From Hymenobacter monticola (lineage in GTDB: Bacteria; Bacteroidota; Bacteroidia; Cytophagales; Hymenobacteraceae), in NCBI RefSeq assembly GCF_022811645.1, contig NZ_CP094534.1:868001-932000 (forward strand): 64,000 nucleotides of DNA, in the 5' to 3' direction. Below are positions 61,813 through 64,000 of the stretch, one piece after another. Within the stretch, counting starts at the first letter, position 1. The number at the start of each line of letters is the position of its first letter. The notes under the pieces are model-generated. The model did no database searches. It saw only the letters and a program-made list of their open reading frames with translations, and was not told the origin of the DNA. The translations under genes were made by a program, and so were the position numbers.

Positions 61813-62820
61813 CTAGTTGAGTTCCGGCCAATGCTTTAGTTCGCGCGGCGTGCCGTCGGCGTTGTAAAGCAGCGTCATGGGCTCGGCGGGCTTGGCTACT
61901 ACATCGGCGAGGGTGATGTTCCAACGCAGCCACATTTCGGCCAGGGTTTGGGTGTAGGCGCTGTTTTCCCAGGGGTTGAAAATGGCGCCGGTCACGTCGT
62001 CGATGAGGGCGTCGAAGACGAGGTGGGTGTCGCCGGGGCGCGGGTGACGCGGATAGATGTCGGGCACGACGTGTAGCAGGTGGGCGGCGTAGTACACGCG
62101 GGCCTTGAACTCGGCTATCTGCACGGGGTGCAGCGGGCGCTGGGCATCGGCGTACACCTTGCCCATGGCCTGGCCCACGAGGCCCACATCAACCAGACAA
62201 GCCACCAGCACCGCCTTGTCGAGCTTAATGCTGAAAACAAGGGTGTTCAGGTCGTCGTCGTACTCGAATGGCGTCACGTCTTCGGTAGGGTCGGCTTCGA
62301 GCACGAACACGGAGCCGGGCACGAAATCGGCGTATTCGGTGGGCACGCGCAGGCCCTGCAGCAGCTGGAAAAACGCCTGGAAGCGACGCACCAGCGCGGC
62401 GTTTTCGGCCAGCGGGTACTTGGGCTTTATCAGCGGCTCAAACTCATTCAGCAGCTCGGTGATAAAGATGCCGTAGAACATTTTGCCCATCCACTGGAAG
62501 AGCGTGTCGTCGCCGAGGGCGCGCAGGGCGGCGGGGCCCTGCAGGCTGGCGGCTTCTACCCTACTTTCAAGCTCTTCGATGCGCTGGCGGGCGGCAGGGC
62601 TGGCAGGCAGGCGCAGGTCTTTGATGAGAACGGTGCGCTGGTCGAGCAACTGAATGGGACGCTCGGCCAGGTGGTAGCGGGTTTGCAGCCACTCGGCAAA
62701 GACGGGCACGGTATCGTCGGGGCCAACGGGCCGGCCGCTGAGGAAGCAGGTTTCGGGGCCGAAGCGCATGCCATCGAACGGGTCGTAGGGCAGCAGGTCG
62801 GCGGGAGTCAATGGGGCCAT
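61813..62820 (-). CDS. Conserved hypothetical protein (335 aa)
   Basis: 335 residues, no signal peptide. It starts MAPLTPADLLPYDPFDGMRF, and has a CFLSG stretch (residues 25-29) that could be part of a zinc knuckle, but no second cysteine pair was found. The rest is helical with aromatic clusters (LFQWMGKMFYGIFITELLNE, quoted in part; VRRFQAFFQLLQGLRVP; FEYDDDLNTLVFSI). No named family recognised. It sits upstream of the DUF3089 lipoprotein on the same strand. Coding statistics look normal for the genome. Confidence 0.75.
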   Translation of the reverse strand: MAPLTPADLLPYDPFDGMRFGPETCFLSGRPVGPDDTVPVFAEWLQTRYHLAERPIQLLDQRTVLIKDLRLPASPAARQRIEELESRVEAASLQGPAALRALGDDTLFQWMGKMFYGIFITELLNEFEPLIKPKYPLAENAALVRRFQAFFQLLQGLRVPTEYADFVPGSVFVLEADPTEDVTPFEYDDDLNTLVFSIKLDKAVLVACLVDVGLVGQAMGKVYADAQRPLHPVQIAEFKARVYYAAHLLHVVPDIYPRHPRPGDTHLVFDALIDDVTGAIFNPWENSAYTQTLAEMWLRWNITLADVVAKPAEPMTLLYNADGTPRELKHWPELN

Positions 62821-62827
62821 AAAGCAG

Positions 62828-62914
62828 TAGCGCGAACTTGGTGTTCCGCGTCGCCACGCGGCCGGCCGGAAAATCCGGCGCGGTGCGGGGACGCGAACTA
62901 CAAAGTTCGCGCTA
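62828..62914. repeat. Palindromic element (TAGCGCGAAC family)
   Basis: Arms 62828-62852 and 62890-62914 are imperfect inverted copies (about 21 of 25), 37-base GC-rich loop with an inner hairpin (GCCGGCCGG). The outer word (TAGCGCG...) recalls the element at 149-230. Confidence 0.72.
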
Positions 62915-62947
62915 CAATGGTTACGGTGATTTGGCCGCAGGCTTACG

Positions 62948-63349
62948 CTACTTCGAGAGCGAGTTGCCGGCTTTGAGCAATTGCTTGCTCAGATTGGTGA
63001 GCGGGCCGCTGTAGTCGCCGCCTGCGTCTTCGGCCACCTTGGCGGTTTCGGCCCCGAGGCTGGCCAGGATTTCGGCAATGTCGTGCGCCGGGCTCTTGGG
63101 GTCGGCCAGCAGCTCGCTGAGCTGATTCAGCTCCTGCTTAATTTTGGCCAGGCCTGGACGCTCGGAAGCAGCCAGCACGGCGGCCCAGCGCTCTACCTCG
63201 GTGCGGCCCTGGGGGCCGGAGTTGAGGGGCGTGCTCGCCGTCAGGAAGGTCAGGGTATCGTCGAGCAGGGCGGTATTTTGCTGGTCGCTCACGGCCAGGG
63301 GCACTTCGGGAGTGGGGGGCGTTTGCGGCGTGGAGGCAGTGGAGTCCAT
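62948..63349 (-). CDS. Hypothetical soluble protein (133 aa)
   Basis: 133 residues beginning with a Pro/Thr-rich lead (MDSTASTPQTPPTPEVPLAV), then mainly amphipathic helix: LLDDTLTFLTASTPLNSG, VERWAAVLAASERPGLAKIK, LNQLSELLADPKSPAHDIAE, LTNLSKQLLKAGNSLSK. No signal or membrane segment, and no cysteine. It may be a small helical-bundle protein. No family recognised. Near-promoter TAGCCTTTG lies upstream with three instead of two spacer bases. Confidence 0.68.
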   Translation of the reverse strand: MDSTASTPQTPPTPEVPLAVSDQQNTALLDDTLTFLTASTPLNSGPQGRTEVERWAAVLAASERPGLAKIKQELNQLSELLADPKSPAHDIAEILASLGAETAKVAEDAGGDYSGPLTNLSKQLLKAGNSLSK

Positions 63350-63510
63350 AGGAAAGCTGGGAATAGAGAATGCGTAGGTGGCTATACTAGCGCAAAGGCT
63401 AAAAAGTTAGCCCAGCCGTCGTCGCTGCACACGAATCGTGCCCGGCGTTGGGTTACCTTTTGCGACCTGTTTTGATTAAGCTCATCTGTTTACTTCAATT
63501 CCGTTTTCCC

Positions 63511-63933
63511 ATGAAAATGTCGCTGAAATCCCTGCTCCTGGCTGCTGCCGTGGCCTTCGCCGCCACCGCCTGCGAAACCAAAACCGCCGAAACGACGACC
63601 GCCGCCGACGGCACCACCACCACCACCGTGACCACCGACAGCACGGCCCCCGCCGGCTCGGCCGCCGAAGCCGGCGCCAAAATTGATGCCGCTGCAGCCC
63701 GGGCTGGCGACAAGCTGGAGGCCGCTGGCGAAAAGCTTGACGCCAAAATGAACGCCGTCGGCGACAAGCTCGACGCAGCCGGCGAAAAGCTCGACGCCAA
63801 AATGTCTAAAGTTGACGACAAGCTGAAAGCCGCCGGCGACAAGATTGACGCTAAAATGGATGCCATGGGCAACGCCGCCAAACGCTCGGCCGAACAAACC
63901 AAAGCCAACGTGAAGGAAGCCAACCGCAACTAA
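63511..63933 (+). CDS. Lipoprotein with apolipoprotein-like 11-residue repeats
   Basis: 140 residues from the ATG at 63511. The signal peptide ends in FAATAC, so Cys20 is probably lipidated. A Thr-rich linker (TTTAADGTTTTTVTTDST) follows. Then comes a regular amphipathic helix built of repeated units such as DKLEAAGEKLDAKMNAVG, DKLDAAGEKLDAKMSKVD and DKLKAAGDKIDAKMDAMG, with period 11 or 18, ending KRSAEQTKANVKEANRN. Such coiled or apolipoprotein-like helices bind membrane surfaces or form bundles. It could be a stress-related envelope protein; no specific function is shown. A terminator follows. Confidence 0.8.
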   Translation: MKMSLKSLLLAAAVAFAATACETKTAETTTAADGTTTTTVTTDSTAPAGSAAEAGAKIDAAAARAGDKLEAAGEKLDAKMNAVGDKLDAAGEKLDAKMSKVDDKLKAAGDKIDAKMDAMGNAAKRSAEQTKANVKEANRN

Positions 63934-63955
63934 GAACGGTTTCGGTTTGCATAGT

Positions 63956-63988
63956 AAAAGGCCCGTCTGCAGTTGCAGGCGGGCCTTT
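63956..63988 (+). terminator. Terminator after the repeat lipoprotein
   Basis: AAAAGGCCCGTCTGCA with its near complement TGCAGGCGGGCCTTTT (one mismatch), loop GT, ends in T residues. Confidence 0.9.
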
Positions 63989-64000
63989 TCGTTTCAAATG

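Overview
The window comes from a GC-rich member of the Bacteroidota, most like Hymenobacter or another Cytophagales genus. This rests on four things seen here: secreted proteins ending in a type IX secretion (Por) sorting domain, a TonB-dependent receptor, several exact matches to the Bacteroidota -7 promoter element TAnnTTTG, and few Shine-Dalgarno sequences. The species call is inference.

Layout. 1-2914: start of an Nfu/NifU-type gene (cut by the window edge), chorismate synthase aroC and a BatD-like protein. 3182-8626: three tandem pairs of exported ferritin-like proteins, each a Tat-type lipoprotein followed by a longer non-lipoprotein partner; the third pair has lost several putative metal ligands. 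8846-13860: a small conserved protein, queG, a DUF1905/YdeI protein, ruvB, a HIRAN-only protein, a frameshifted acyltransferase and a decayed gene remnant. 13898-19820: a VCBS-repeat T9SS protein, two small proteins, an acyl-CoA dehydrogenase and an APC permease. 20014-25852: a vitamin-salvage neighbourhood: a TPP riboswitch with its own promoter ahead of a TonB-dependent receptor, a NadR-like kinase fused to an aldose-epimerase domain, and a PnuC/PnuT-type transporter. 25921-35889: rhodanese, DUF2071, HEAGH protein, hrpB helicase, FRG-domain protein, SDR oxidoreductase, T9SS protein, guaB. 36070-39038: an RsbU/RsbV/RsbW-like partner-switching module. 39292-44900: two parvulin-type isomerases, a MoxR ATPase and an unknown protein. 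44980-56731: SDR, GNAT, unknown outer-membrane-like protein, recA, DUF3108, a membrane protein, a two-component system whose regulator and kinase genes are separated by a nonsense-mutated outer-membrane protein gene, an RluA-type pseudouridine synthase, a SUKH protein and a GT-C-like membrane protein. 56935-59535: rplM-rpsI-rpsB-tsf. 59599-64000: DUF6624 protein inserted beside a decayed copy of the tsf 3' end, small unknowns, a DUF3089 lipoprotein and a repeat-containing lipoprotein.

Two themes stand out. First, long inverted repeats (arms about 20-45 bp, sometimes perfect) sit at gene ends all through the window. They fall into several sequence families, and one lies in frame inside hrpB. 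Second, the thiamine/nicotinamide-type salvage neighbourhood and the triplicated ferritin-like cassette are the best candidates for under-described systems. No tRNA, rRNA, CRISPR array, transposase or prophage was recognised.
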